Origin: Knoellia subterranea KCTC 19937
GTDB taxonomy: Bacteria; Actinomycetota; Actinomycetes; Actinomycetales; Dermatophilaceae
NCBI RefSeq assembly: GCF_000768685.1
Contig: NZ_AVPK01000008.1
Coordinates: 1-64,000 of the forward strand
Reading direction: 5' to 3'
Length of the DNA: 64,000 nt
A program made the translations under genes and the position numbers. Of this stretch, positions 52,235 through 60,019 are shown one piece after another. The notes below the pieces were generated by a model that worked only from the letters and a program-made list of their open reading frames with translations, ran no database searches and was not told the origin of the DNA. How positions within the stretch are numbered: position 1 is the stretch's first letter; each line of letters begins with the position of its first letter.

Positions 52235-52657
52235 ATGAGCAGTGAGGTCGACGCGCTTCCGGAGGAGATCGACGACGAACCACAGGTGGGGGTACGGGCC
52301 ACCGCGGCCTTCCCGGCAGAGCCGGGCGCGGTCTGGACGCACCTGACGAGCACGGCCGGGGCAGAGGCACTCCTCGGCGAGGGCGCACGCTTCGGCAGCA
52401 AGGGCGAGCCGTGGCGGGCCGGGGACGGGTCCCACGGCGTGGTCCGCAGCTTCCACCCGATCGAGCAGGTGCGCGTCACGTGGCACCCGCACGAAGACGG
52501 CCCGCTGAGCATGCTCGACGTGCAGCTGAGCCCCGAGGGCGACGGCACCCGGGTCAACGTCTATCACGAGGGCCGCGGCATCGTCGGTGACCCGCGCGGC
52601 GACCATCAGCACTGGCAGGATGCGCTCGAGCGACTCGGTCAGGGCCTGTCGAGCTGA
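52235..52657 (+). CDS. SRPBCC/AHSA1-like small protein
   Basis: 140 residues from the ATG at 52235, preceded by GGAGGT. The pattern VGVRATAAFPAEPGAVWTHLTSTAGAEALLGEGARFG followed by VVRSFHPIEQVRVTWHPHEDGPLSMLDVQLSPEGDGTRVNVYHEG is a helix-grip (SRPBCC) fold as in Aha1-like proteins. It should have a hydrophobic ligand pocket. Function unknown. Confidence 0.82.
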   Translation: MSSEVDALPEEIDDEPQVGVRATAAFPAEPGAVWTHLTSTAGAEALLGEGARFGSKGEPWRAGDGSHGVVRSFHPIEQVRVTWHPHEDGPLSMLDVQLSPEGDGTRVNVYHEGRGIVGDPRGDHQHWQDALERLGQGLSS

Positions 52658-52686
52658 CGGTCCCGTCGCCCACCCCGGGCCATCGC

Positions 52687-52692
52687 TAGGGT
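52687..52692 (+). promoter_or_regulatory. Putative leaderless -10 box TAGGGT
   Basis: TAGGGT, 7 nt before the ATG at 52700. A GGAGG also falls within the gap and could serve as a ribosome binding site for a leadered transcript. Confidence 0.4.
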
Positions 52693-52699
52693 CGGAGGC

Positions 52700-53788
52700 A
52701 TGACGGGTTCGGTGCTGCACCTGGTGGGAGAGGTCCTCGTCGGACCGGAGGACGTGCGACCCGAGGCGTGGGTCATCGGGGGTCGACTGACCTTCGAGCG
52801 ACCGACCGGTGCGGGGCACGACGTCGAGACGCTCCGTGGCTGGTTCGTGCCCGGGATGGTCGACGCCCACTGCCACGTCGGCCTCGATCGCCACGGAGCC
52901 GTCGACGACGCGACCGCCGAGCAGCAGGCCACGACCGACCGCGACAACGGCACCCTGCTCATCCGGGACGCCGGGTCACCTCTCGACACGCACTGGGTCG
53001 ACGAGCGCGACGACCTGCCCAAGATCATCCGGGCCGGACGCCACATCGCCCGCCCCAAGCGCTACATCCGCAACTTCGCCTGGGAGGTCGAGCCCGAGCA
53101 GCTCGTCGAGCGCGTGCGGATCGAGGCCCGCGCCGGCGACGGCTGGGTCAAGCTCGTCGGCGACTGGATCGATCGGGAAACCGGCGACCTCGAGCCGTGC
53201 TGGCCCGCCGACGTCCTCGCCGAGGCCATCGCCGCCGCGCACGAGGAGGGTGCCCGCACGACCGCGCACTGCTTCGGGCCGGACTCACTGCGCGACTTCG
53301 CGGCGGCAGGCACCGACTGCATCGAGCACGCCACCGGACTCGAGGCCGACACGATCGATTCCTTTGCGGCACAGGGGGTTGCCATCGTCCCGACGCTCGT
53401 CAACATCGCCACGTTCCCGGCCATCGCCGAGCCCGCGAGGGAGAAGTTCCCCGACTACCACCGGCGGATGCTTGATCTGCACGCCCGACGCTACGAGACG
53501 TTCGGCGCGGCGCGAGAGGCCGGCATACCCATCTATCTCGGAACCGACGCGGGCGGTTCGATCGCCCACGGACTCGCGGCGCAGGAAGCCGTCGAGCTGT
53601 CCCGGATCGGGTTCAGCAACACCGAGGTGCTGGGCGCGGCGACGTGGGGGGCGCGCGAGTGGCTCGGGCGGCCGGGTCTCGAGGAGGGTGCCGACGCAGA
53701 CTTCCTCGCCCTCGATCGGGACCCCCGACAGGACATCACCGCGCTGGGCGAACCCAGCGCGGTGGTCCTGCGCGGTGTGACCTGGTGA
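52700..53788 (+). CDS. Amidohydrolase-superfamily enzyme
   Basis: 362 residues. The metal site starts with HxH in GMVDAHCHVGLD; then a candidate carboxylated Lys in DGWVKLVGDW, His in RTTAHCFG and IEHATG, and the Asp in IYLGTDAGGSIAHG. This is the imidazolonepropionase/prolidase-like layout of a TIM-barrel hydrolase. All metal ligands appear to be present. The substrate (cyclic amide, dipeptide or similar) is not predictable. Confidence 0.87.
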   Translation: MTGSVLHLVGEVLVGPEDVRPEAWVIGGRLTFERPTGAGHDVETLRGWFVPGMVDAHCHVGLDRHGAVDDATAEQQATTDRDNGTLLIRDAGSPLDTHWVDERDDLPKIIRAGRHIARPKRYIRNFAWEVEPEQLVERVRIEARAGDGWVKLVGDWIDRETGDLEPCWPADVLAEAIAAAHEEGARTTAHCFGPDSLRDFAAAGTDCIEHATGLEADTIDSFAAQGVAIVPTLVNIATFPAIAEPAREKFPDYHRRMLDLHARRYETFGAAREAGIPIYLGTDAGGSIAHGLAAQEAVELSRIGFSNTEVLGAATWGAREWLGRPGLEEGADADFLALDRDPRQDITALGEPSAVVLRGVTW

Positions 53789-53812
53789 ACCAGGCCCGGT
53801 GAACCGGAAAGG

Positions 53813-54745
53813 TCAGACGGGGTCCGCCTCGAGCTCGCGCTCCCGAACCGGGGCCTCGTCGAAGGTGGCCGGAGCCAGGTCGCGCTCGGCGCGGTGGGCG
53901 CGGACGGACCAGGCGACGGCGGCGGCCCACACTGCGTAGATCGCGGCGTACGCGATCCACCGGGTCCCGGAGGAAGCATCGATCCAGTCCGACTTCAGCA
54001 GCGTGCGGGCGTTGGTGATGACGATGACGCCGCCGACGAGCGAGCCGAGGACGCGCGGCGGAATGTGCCGGACGAGCCACGCGGCGATGGGAGCGGCGAT
54101 GAGGCCGCCGAGGAGCAGTGCCCCGACCCAGGCGAAGTCGATGCCCTGGCTGCCGAGAGCGAGGAGGAAGCCGAGGCTCGCGGCGACGGAGACCAGGAAC
54201 TCGCTGGTGTCGATCGAGCCGATGACCTTGCGCGGCTCCAGGCGTCCGCTCGCCAGGATGGCCGGCGTGCCCACGGGTCCCCAGCCGCCGCCTCCAGTGG
54301 CGTCGACGAAGCCGGCGACGAGTCCCAGCGGAGCGAGGAAACGCTTGCGGAGAGGGTGCCCGAGGCGGTCGGTCCGCAGGCCGCGCACGGTGAACCGGAC
54401 GAGGACATAGAGGCCGAGGGTGAGCAGGATGAGGGACATCACCGGGGCCGCGACGGAGGTGTCGAGGCTGGCAAGGAAGGTGGCGCCGGCGAAGGCGCCG
54501 AACGCACCGGGGATACCGATCTTCGCGACGACGGGCCAATTGACGTTGCCGAACTTCCAGTGGGACGCACCAGAGGCGAGGGTCGTGCCGATCTCGGCGA
54601 GATGGACTGTCGCCGACGCAGCCGCCGGGTTCGTGCCGATGGCAAGCAGCAGCGTCGTGGACGTGACGCCGTAGGCCATGCCGAGGCTGCCGTCGACGAG
54701 TTGGGCGCCGAGGCCGACGAGGGCGAGAAGGACGAGCTTGCGCAT
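53813..54745 (-). CDS. TauE/SafE family sulfite/organosulfonate-type exporter
   Basis: 310 residues from the ATG at 54745. Eight or so membrane helices. The start KLVLLALVGLGAQLVDGSLGMAYGVTSTTLLLAIGTNPAAASATVHLAE and the repeat GLVAGFVDATGGGGWGPVGTPAILASGRLEPRKVIGSIDTSEFLVSVA are the two TauE half-signatures. Members export sulfite, sulfoacetate or similar anions. The gene is divergent from an Rrf2 regulator, which is the likely controller. Confidence 0.9.
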   Translation of the reverse strand: MRKLVLLALVGLGAQLVDGSLGMAYGVTSTTLLLAIGTNPAAASATVHLAEIGTTLASGASHWKFGNVNWPVVAKIGIPGAFGAFAGATFLASLDTSVAAPVMSLILLTLGLYVLVRFTVRGLRTDRLGHPLRKRFLAPLGLVAGFVDATGGGGWGPVGTPAILASGRLEPRKVIGSIDTSEFLVSVAASLGFLLALGSQGIDFAWVGALLLGGLIAAPIAAWLVRHIPPRVLGSLVGGVIVITNARTLLKSDWIDASSGTRWIAYAAIYAVWAAAVAWSVRAHRAERDLAPATFDEAPVRERELEADPV

Positions 54746-54812
54746 GGGTGGTCCTGTCGAAGGAGTGGAGCCGGCATATCCGACTGGTTGAGTAGGAGTT
54801 TGGATGCCCAAG

Positions 54813-54841
54813 CGTTATGGAGCAAGTAACAAGACGTTATG
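54813..54841. promoter_or_regulatory. Putative Rrf2-type operator between tauE-like gene and Rrf2 gene
   Basis: CGTTATG occurs twice (54813-54819, 54835-54841), 22 bp apart. The arms also form inverted half-sites: GTTA (54814-54817), TAAC (54827-54830), GTTA (54836-54839). The stretch is distinctly AT-rich for this genome and lies in the divergent gap. Confidence 0.4.
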
Positions 54842-54868
54842 TCTCACATCGTGGGAGAGAATGTGCCC

Positions 54869-55336
54869 GTGGACATCTCGGCGCGCACGGAGTACGCGGT
54901 GCGCGCGATGCTCCTGCTGGCCCAGGCCGCCTCTCGGGATGCGGGGCCGGTGAGCGTCGACGGACTTGCCACGGCCCAGTCCTTGCCGCGCAAGTTCCTC
55001 GAAGCCATCGCCGCGGACCTGCGCGCCGCCGGGCTCGTCACGAGCACGCGTGGCGCCCGCGGCGGCTACGCTCTGGCGCGACCCGCGGAGGACATCGCCC
55101 TCGGCGACGTCTTTCGCGCCGTGGACGGACCCCTCGCGGAGGTGAGGGGACTGCGTCCGCACGAGACGGCATACGACGGCGTCGCCGAGCACCTCCCCAC
55201 CGTGTGGGTCGCCGTGCGTGCAGCCTTGCGGGCCGTCCTCGACGAAACCTCGCTCGCCGATGTCCTGAGCGGCGACCTGCCCACCACCGTCCGTGACCTC
55301 ACCGCCGACCCGGAAGCCTGGATGAACCGCGCATGA
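54869..55336 (+). CDS. Rrf2-family transcriptional regulator without cysteines
   Basis: 155 residues from the GTG at 54869 (VDISARTEYAVRAMLLLAQAA), the usual Rrf2 start; an ATG at 54839 would add ten residues and overlap the putative operator. SVDGLATAQSLPRKFLEAIAADLRAAGLVTSTRGARGGYALARP is the winged HTH. The three Cys that bind Fe-S in IscR or NsrR are absent, so this is not an iron-sulfur sensor but may resemble CymR-type members that answer to sulfur metabolism. The TauE neighbour fits sulfur control. It overlaps the SDR gene by 4 bases. Confidence 0.87.
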   Translation: MDISARTEYAVRAMLLLAQAASRDAGPVSVDGLATAQSLPRKFLEAIAADLRAAGLVTSTRGARGGYALARPAEDIALGDVFRAVDGPLAEVRGLRPHETAYDGVAEHLPTVWVAVRAALRAVLDETSLADVLSGDLPTTVRDLTADPEAWMNRA

Positions 55337-56904
55337 CCGATACCCCCGACACTCCTCGTCGCACGCTCCCCGTCGACGTCCACCCGACGGACAACGACCC
55401 GGCGGACTTCGGCCCCGGGCTGGATCCCGACGACCTCGCCACGGTGCTGCGCGTCCTCGAGTCGCTGCCCGAGCTCGAGGCCGGACACCCCGATCTCCAG
55501 ACGGTCAAGCGGGCGACGGGGCGGATGTACAAGCAGGTCCGCAAGGCCCGCCGACGCGAGGCCAAGCGGCCGCAGATCGAGCACGACGAGGCGATCCTCG
55601 CGAAGACCGCGACCGGCTCGCCCATGCGCATCGACGACGAGACCAAAGGCATCCTGCTCGAGGTCCCGCCGGCCGGCACGATCGCCGGGGAGCTCCTCGA
55701 GCCGCGCGGCTGCTACATCTGCAAGGCCGACTACACGACCGTCGACGCGTTCTACCACTGGCTCTGCCCGGACTGTGCCGCCAAGAGCCACCTCAAGCGC
55801 AACCAGCGCGTCGACCTCACGGGCAAGCGCGCGCTGCTCACCGGCGGCCGCGCCAAGATCGGCATGTACATCGCGCTCATGCTCCTGCGCGACGGCGCCC
55901 ACCTCACGATCACGACGCGCTTCCCGCACGACGCCGCGCGGCGCTTCGCGGCCCAGGAGGACAGCGCGGACTGGATCGACCGTCTCAAGGTCGTCGGCAT
56001 CGACCTGCGCGACCCCACCCAGGTCGTCGCGCTCGCCGACGAGGTCGCCGCGGCCGGCCCGCTCGACATCCTCATCAACAACGCGGCCCAGACCGTGCGC
56101 CGCTCGCCCGGGTCCTACTCGCACCTCGTGGACGGCGAGAAAGTGCCGCTGGAGCGCAACGTCCGCTACCCAGAGCTCGTGACCTTCGACCGGATCAGCG
56201 AGGCCCACCCGGCCAACCTGCTCGGCACGCTCGCGCAGCACCAGATCGCGCACCACGAGGGCGAGTCCGACGAGGAAGCGGCCCAGTCGCTGGCCCAGCG
56301 CACGGCGGCTTCGATGACGGAGATGGCCCTTACCGCCGGCCACGCGAGCCTGGACCGGCACCTGGCGGGGACCGCAGTCGACGCCGGCGGCCTCCTGCCC
56401 GACGTCCAGACCAACAACTCGTGGACCCAGGTCGTCGACGAGGTCGACCCGCTCGAGCTCCTCGAGGTGCAGCTGTGCAACTCGACGGCGCCGTTCATCC
56501 TCGTTTCCCGGCTCCGTCCGTCGTTGCGAGCAGCGGTGCAGGCGGGGGCGCGTCGCGCCTACGTCGTCAACGTGTCGGCGATGGAGGGCCAGTTCACCCG
56601 CCGCTACAAGGGCGCCGGCCACCCGCACACCAACATGGCCAAGGCCGCGCTCAACATGCTCACCCGCACGAGCTCGGGCGAGATGTTCGAGAAGGACAGG
56701 ATCCTCATGACGGCCGTCGACACCGGCTGGATCACAGACGAGCGACCGCACCACGAGAAGCTCCGCATCGCCGCCGAGGGGTGGCACGCACCGCTCGACC
56801 TCGTCGACGGCGCTGCGCGCGTCTATGACCCCATCGTGCGGGGCGAGGCCGGAGAGGACATCTACGGCTGCTTCGTCAAGGACTTCGAGCCCAGTCCCTG
56901 GTGA
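55333..56904 (+). CDS. Long SDR-type oxidoreductase with N-terminal zinc-ribbon-like extension
   Basis: 523 residues, about twice the usual SDR length. Residues 1 to about 125 are helical and charged. A CxxC pair set follows (C127/C130 and C145/C148), probably a zinc site. The SDR Rossmann domain starts near residue 160: LTGKRALLTGGRAKIGMYIALMLLRDGAHLTITTRFP, then LDILINNAAQTV. The conserved Ser could be S415, but at the usual YxxxK place the sequence is HTNMAK, so the Tyr is Thr433 with Lys437. There is a 100-residue insert between. A distinct SDR branch; reaction unknown. Cotranslated with the Rrf2 gene. Confidence 0.8.
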   Translation: MTDTPDTPRRTLPVDVHPTDNDPADFGPGLDPDDLATVLRVLESLPELEAGHPDLQTVKRATGRMYKQVRKARRREAKRPQIEHDEAILAKTATGSPMRIDDETKGILLEVPPAGTIAGELLEPRGCYICKADYTTVDAFYHWLCPDCAAKSHLKRNQRVDLTGKRALLTGGRAKIGMYIALMLLRDGAHLTITTRFPHDAARRFAAQEDSADWIDRLKVVGIDLRDPTQVVALADEVAAAGPLDILINNAAQTVRRSPGSYSHLVDGEKVPLERNVRYPELVTFDRISEAHPANLLGTLAQHQIAHHEGESDEEAAQSLAQRTAASMTEMALTAGHASLDRHLAGTAVDAGGLLPDVQTNNSWTQVVDEVDPLELLEVQLCNSTAPFILVSRLRPSLRAAVQAGARRAYVVNVSAMEGQFTRRYKGAGHPHTNMAKAALNMLTRTSSGEMFEKDRILMTAVDTGWITDERPHHEKLRIAAEGWHAPLDLVDGAARVYDPIVRGEAGEDIYGCFVKDFEPSPW

Positions 56905-56919
56905 GAGTGGGTATGCCGC

Positions 56920-57900
56920 ATGGTCGCCTTCGCTGAGTGGGTCCGGTCCGAATTCGGGCTCGGCACAGGCCCGCTCACGTTCGTGGTCGGTGGGCGAGGT
57001 GCTGTCGGCGAGGTGTATCGGCTCTCGGTTGGTGGCGTCGAGTTCGCGGTGAAGCGACCGTTCCGCGGGGTCGATGTCGATGCGATCCGGCGGGAGGCGC
57101 TCCTGCTCGATCACCTTGCGGCGCAGGGGATCGACGTCCCGACGCACGTCGTGGCGTCGGGCGGTCGGCTCGTTGTCGAGGTGCCGAGCGACCTCGGCGG
57201 CGGCAGCGCCCGCGTCAGCCACTGGGTCGAGGGTGAGCCCGTCGGCAACGGTGGCTCTGCTGTGGCCGAGCAGCTCGGAGCCCTTCTCGCACAGCTGCAT
57301 CGGGCTGGCCCATCGACCGATGAGGTGCCGCCGAACTGGTACACGACGATGGTCCCCGCCGACGAGTGGGCGGCCCTCGTGCAGCGTTCCGTCGGCCAGC
57401 CCTGGCACGAAGCCCTCGTGGCACGGGAAGGCGACCACGCGGCATACCGGAGCGTTGTCGACCGGGCCGGCCCGGGAACGGGGCCGTTCGTCCTCGGGCA
57501 CCGCGACTTCCACCCCGACAACGCGGTCATCGCTCCGGACGGCAGTCTGCGTGCGCTCGACTGGGAGTGCTGCGGACCGCTCGATCCCACACGGGAACTC
57601 GCGAAGACGCTCGTGCAGTGGCATGTGTTGGGGGAGGTCATTGACGAGGACGCTGTGGCGCGGACTGTCACTGCGTATGTCGAAGCGGGCGGGACGGGAG
57701 TGGTGAGGGCGATCGACGACTTCGCGATGGTCATGTGCACCGAGACCAACTTCCTCGCCAGCCAGATCAGGCTGGCCCTCGCCGACGCCGCGCCCGACGA
57801 GCGCAGAGCCCAGGCGCGCGGTGAGATCGAGGAGTCGCTGGCCGGCTACCTGCCGAGCCTCGCCGCGCTGGAGCGGGTGCTCGACATCGCCACGGCATAG
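56920..57900 (+). CDS. Aminoglycoside phosphotransferase (APH)-family kinase-like protein
   Basis: 326 residues. A Gly-rich N-lobe GGRGAVGEVYRLSVGGVEFAVKRP contains the Lys; VLGHRDFHPDNAVI is the Brenner motif with the catalytic Asp and Asn; and LRALDWECCGPLDPTREL holds the metal Asp. APH folds phosphorylate small molecules such as sugars, homoserine, or amino-glycosides, and resistance is not implied. The last 55 bases overlap the convergent membrane-protein gene. GTATGCCG lies immediately before the ATG. Confidence 0.86.
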   Translation: MVAFAEWVRSEFGLGTGPLTFVVGGRGAVGEVYRLSVGGVEFAVKRPFRGVDVDAIRREALLLDHLAAQGIDVPTHVVASGGRLVVEVPSDLGGGSARVSHWVEGEPVGNGGSAVAEQLGALLAQLHRAGPSTDEVPPNWYTTMVPADEWAALVQRSVGQPWHEALVAREGDHAAYRSVVDRAGPGTGPFVLGHRDFHPDNAVIAPDGSLRALDWECCGPLDPTRELAKTLVQWHVLGEVIDEDAVARTVTAYVEAGGTGVVRAIDDFAMVMCTETNFLASQIRLALADAAPDERRAQARGEIEESLAGYLPSLAALERVLDIATA

Positions 57901-58316
57901 AGGACGACCGACACACCCGCGATGAGGGCAGCGGCACCCATCCACGGCGCAGCAGCGACCCAGTCCACGGAGTCGGGGTCGATGACCCGGCCGTGCGACG
58001 TGCAGACCGTGGGCTGGTTCGATCCGCCAGAGCACGAGAGCTCGTCGAAGCGGGCCGACCCGGCGACCGTCCAGCCGAGCCACGCCACCCCCACAGCGAA
58101 GGCCACTCCCAGGCCGGCCAGCGCGGGCCAGCCGTCCGGCCGCCGAGTGGTCAGGACGATCGAGACGACGAGCAGCACCACCGCGACCGGGAGGACGAAG
58201 ATGCCGATCGAGAACATCCCCATGAAGGTGAGGACGAAGGCGAGGCCGGTGAGCACCCACAGGCCGAAGAGGACGGGCACCCCACGAGCGTCCCACCGCT
58301 CGATGGTCAGGACCAC
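57846..58316 (-). CDS. Membrane protein of unknown function
   Basis: About 156 residues if started at the GTG at 58316 (a GTG at 58322 is equally possible). The longer open frame is not used, as it would run into the rpsP promoter region. Three to four hydrophobic helices: VPVLFGLWVLTGLAFVLTFMGMFSIGIFVLPVAVVLLVVSIVL, ALAGLGVAFAVGVAWLGWTVAG and AAPWMGAAALIAGVSVVLYAVAM. A two-Cys loop (LSCSGGSNQPTVCTSHG) faces one side. Function unknown. It overlaps the APH gene by 55 bp. Confidence 0.65.
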   Translation of the reverse strand: MVLTIERWDARGVPVLFGLWVLTGLAFVLTFMGMFSIGIFVLPVAVVLLVVSIVLTTRRPDGWPALAGLGVAFAVGVAWLGWTVAGSARFDELSCSGGSNQPTVCTSHGRVIDPDSVDWVAAAPWMGAAALIAGVSVVLYAVAMSSTRSSAARLGR

Positions 58317-58458
58317 CCCCACAGGTCTGGCAGAATGGTCCGCTGTACACCTTCTGGCTGGCGCCGATGTCGGCCGGATGCCTACCTCGGGCATCGGTAC
58401 CCCGCGTGTTTGCTCCCGCGGTCTCGCCGTGCCCACAACCTGAACGGAGACCACACTC

Positions 58459-59115
58459 GTGGCCGTCAAGATTCGTCTCAAGCGGATGGGCAAGATCCGC
58501 ACCGCCATCTACCGTGTCGTCGTCATGGACTCGCGCACCAAGCGCGACGGTCGTGCGATCGAGGAGATCGGCAAGTACGACCCCAACCAGGAGCCGTCGC
58601 TCATCGAGATCGACATGGACCGCGCCAACTACTGGCGTGGCCAGGGCGCGCAGCCGACCGAGGCCGTCGCCGCGCTCCTGAAGATCATGGACGAGGGCAC
58701 CCTCAAGGTCGCCGAGCCCAAGGCCAGCAAGAAGGACCTCTACGAGGCCGCTCTCGCTGCTGCGGGCAAGGGTGACGGTGCCGACACGTCCGGCGCCACC
58801 ACCGCCAAGAAGAAGGCCGCCAAGAAGGCCGACGCTGCCGAGGCTCCGGCCGAGGAGAAGGTCGAGGAGGCCCCCAAGGCCGAGGAGACCACCGAGGCTC
58901 CGGCCGAGGCTGCTCCGGTTGCCGACCTTCCCGAGGGCGCGGCTGCCGCGCTCGAGGATGGCGCCGCCCCCGAGGGCTACACCATCAAGGGCAACAAGGA
59001 CTCGATGAAGTACCACGAGCCGGACGGCCAGTGGTTCGAGCAGACCGTTGCCGAGGTCTGGTTCAAGACGGCTGCCGACGCCGAGGCCGCCGGCTTCGTC
59101 AAGGCTGGGTCCTGA
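58459..59115 (+). CDS. rpsP: 30S ribosomal protein S16 with long C-terminal extension
   Basis: 218 residues, against about 80-160 for most S16 proteins. Residues 1 to about 85 are normal S16 ([50 protein letters not shown], then [14 protein letters not shown]). A Lys/Ala/Glu/Pro-rich linker (about 95-160) leads to a compact end, [18 protein letters not shown]..., then [18 protein letters not shown]. That K-G-N...Y-H-x-P...E-V-W-F pattern resembles a small domain that database annotation calls 'sunset' (from memory). First gene of the rpsP-khpA-rimM-trmD operon. Confidence 0.95.
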   Translation: MAVKIRLKRMGKIRTAIYRVVVMDSRTKRDGRAIEEIGKYDPNQEPSLIEIDMDRANYWRGQGAQPTEAVAALLKIMDEGTLKVAEPKASKKDLYEAALAAAGKGDGADTSGATTAKKKAAKKADAAEAPAEEKVEEAPKAEETTEAPAEAAPVADLPEGAAAALEDGAAPEGYTIKGNKDSMKYHEPDGQWFEQTVAEVWFKTAADAEAAGFVKAGS

Positions 59116-59117
59116 CC

Positions 59118-59360
59118 GTGCTCGAGGAGGCGCTGGAGCACCTCGTCACCGGGATCGTCGACCACAAGGACGACGTCCAGGTGAAGCGCAAGGAGCTCCG
59201 TCGCGGCGAGATCATCGAGGTTCGGGTGCACCCGGATGATCTTGGTCGCGTCATCGGCCGCTCCGGCCGCACCGCCAGTGCCCTGCGCACCGTGCTCACC
59301 GCCCTCGCGGGTGGTCGCCCCGTCCGGATCGACATCGTCGACACCGACCGGGTGCGCTGA
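59118..59360 (+). CDS. khpA: KH-domain RNA-binding protein (KhpA type)
   Basis: 80 residues from the GTG at 59118, 2 nt after the rpsP stop. A single KH domain: VTGIVDHKDDVQVKRKELRRGEIIEVRVHPDDLGRVIGRSGRTASALRTVLTAL, with the GxxG loop in IGRSGR. KhpA binds RNA with KhpB in Gram-positive bacteria. Its place between rpsP and rimM is conserved in many phyla. Confidence 0.95.
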   Translation: MLEEALEHLVTGIVDHKDDVQVKRKELRRGEIIEVRVHPDDLGRVIGRSGRTASALRTVLTALAGGRPVRIDIVDTDRVR

Positions 59361-59377
59361 GCCCGACGCCTGACACC

Positions 59378-59412
59378 GAACGCGCCGCGTCCCTCCGGGG
59401 CGCGGCGCGTTC
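59378..59412 (+). terminator. Hairpin between khpA and rimM, possible internal terminator
   Basis: GAACGCGCCGCG (59378-59389) and its exact complement (59401-59412) with an 11-nt loop, 17 nt after khpA. There is only weak T-richness after the stem, so it may slow rather than stop the polymerase within the operon. Confidence 0.6.
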
Positions 59413-59450
59413 GTGCGTCCAGCCACACCCCGCCTGAGAGGATCAGACCC

Positions 59451-60005
59451 ATGGCCAGCAACTCCGACGCCCTCCTCGTCGCCCGCATCGGCAAACCCCA
59501 CGGACTCCGTGGCGAGGTGACCGTGCAGGTGCACACCGACGACCCGATGGGGCGCTTCGTCGCGGGTCAGGTCTTCGACACCGAGGCGGCCCCGGGGACA
59601 GGCGTGCCGCGCCGTCTCACACTCGCCACGGCCCGGAAGCACCGCGAGATCTGGCTCCTAGGCTTTGCCGAGATTCCCGACCGCACCGGCGCCGAGTCGC
59701 TGCGTGGGACGCGTCTGCTCCTCGATGTCACCTCCGCCGACATCGAGGGCGAGGAGGACGAGGACGAGGGCTTCTACGAGCACGACCTCGTCGGGCTCGC
59801 TGTGCACGACCCTTCGGGTGCCGCCCTGGGTGAAGTCACCGGGCTGCTCGTCGGTGCCGCGCAGGACCTGCTCGAGGTGCGCCTCAGCGACGGCCGCGAC
59901 GTGCTCGTGCCGTTCGTCGAAGCGATCGTGACCGAAGTGGACCTCGACGGCGGTCACGTCGTCGTCGACGCCCCGGCCGGCCTGTTCGACCTCGACGAGG
60001 CGTGA
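59451..60005 (+). CDS. rimM: Ribosome maturation factor RimM
   Basis: 184 residues. [25 protein letters not shown] is the RimM N-terminal domain, then [12 protein letters not shown]. The second part is a PRC barrel ([76 protein letters not shown]). It binds S19 during 30S assembly. Its stop touches the trmD region. Confidence 0.96.
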   Translation: MASNSDALLVARIGKPHGLRGEVTVQVHTDDPMGRFVAGQVFDTEAAPGTGVPRRLTLATARKHREIWLLGFAEIPDRTGAESLRGTRLLLDVTSADIEGEEDEDEGFYEHDLVGLAVHDPSGAALGEVTGLLVGAAQDLLEVRLSDGRDVLVPFVEAIVTEVDLDGGHVVVDAPAGLFDLDEA

Positions 60006-60019
60006 GGGGCGAACGCACC

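Noticed and set aside
56920-57900. The APH-family gene as antibiotic resistance
   Set aside because: APH folds include many housekeeping kinases; nothing in sequence or context (no mobile element) supports resistance.
55066-59016. 1316-codon open frame on the minus strand
   Set aside because: It covers an SDR, an APH-type gene and rpsP on the plus strand that all have clear motifs; its translation is low-complexity. The same applies to long minus frames at 6975-9671, 40013-43558 and 61418-63868.
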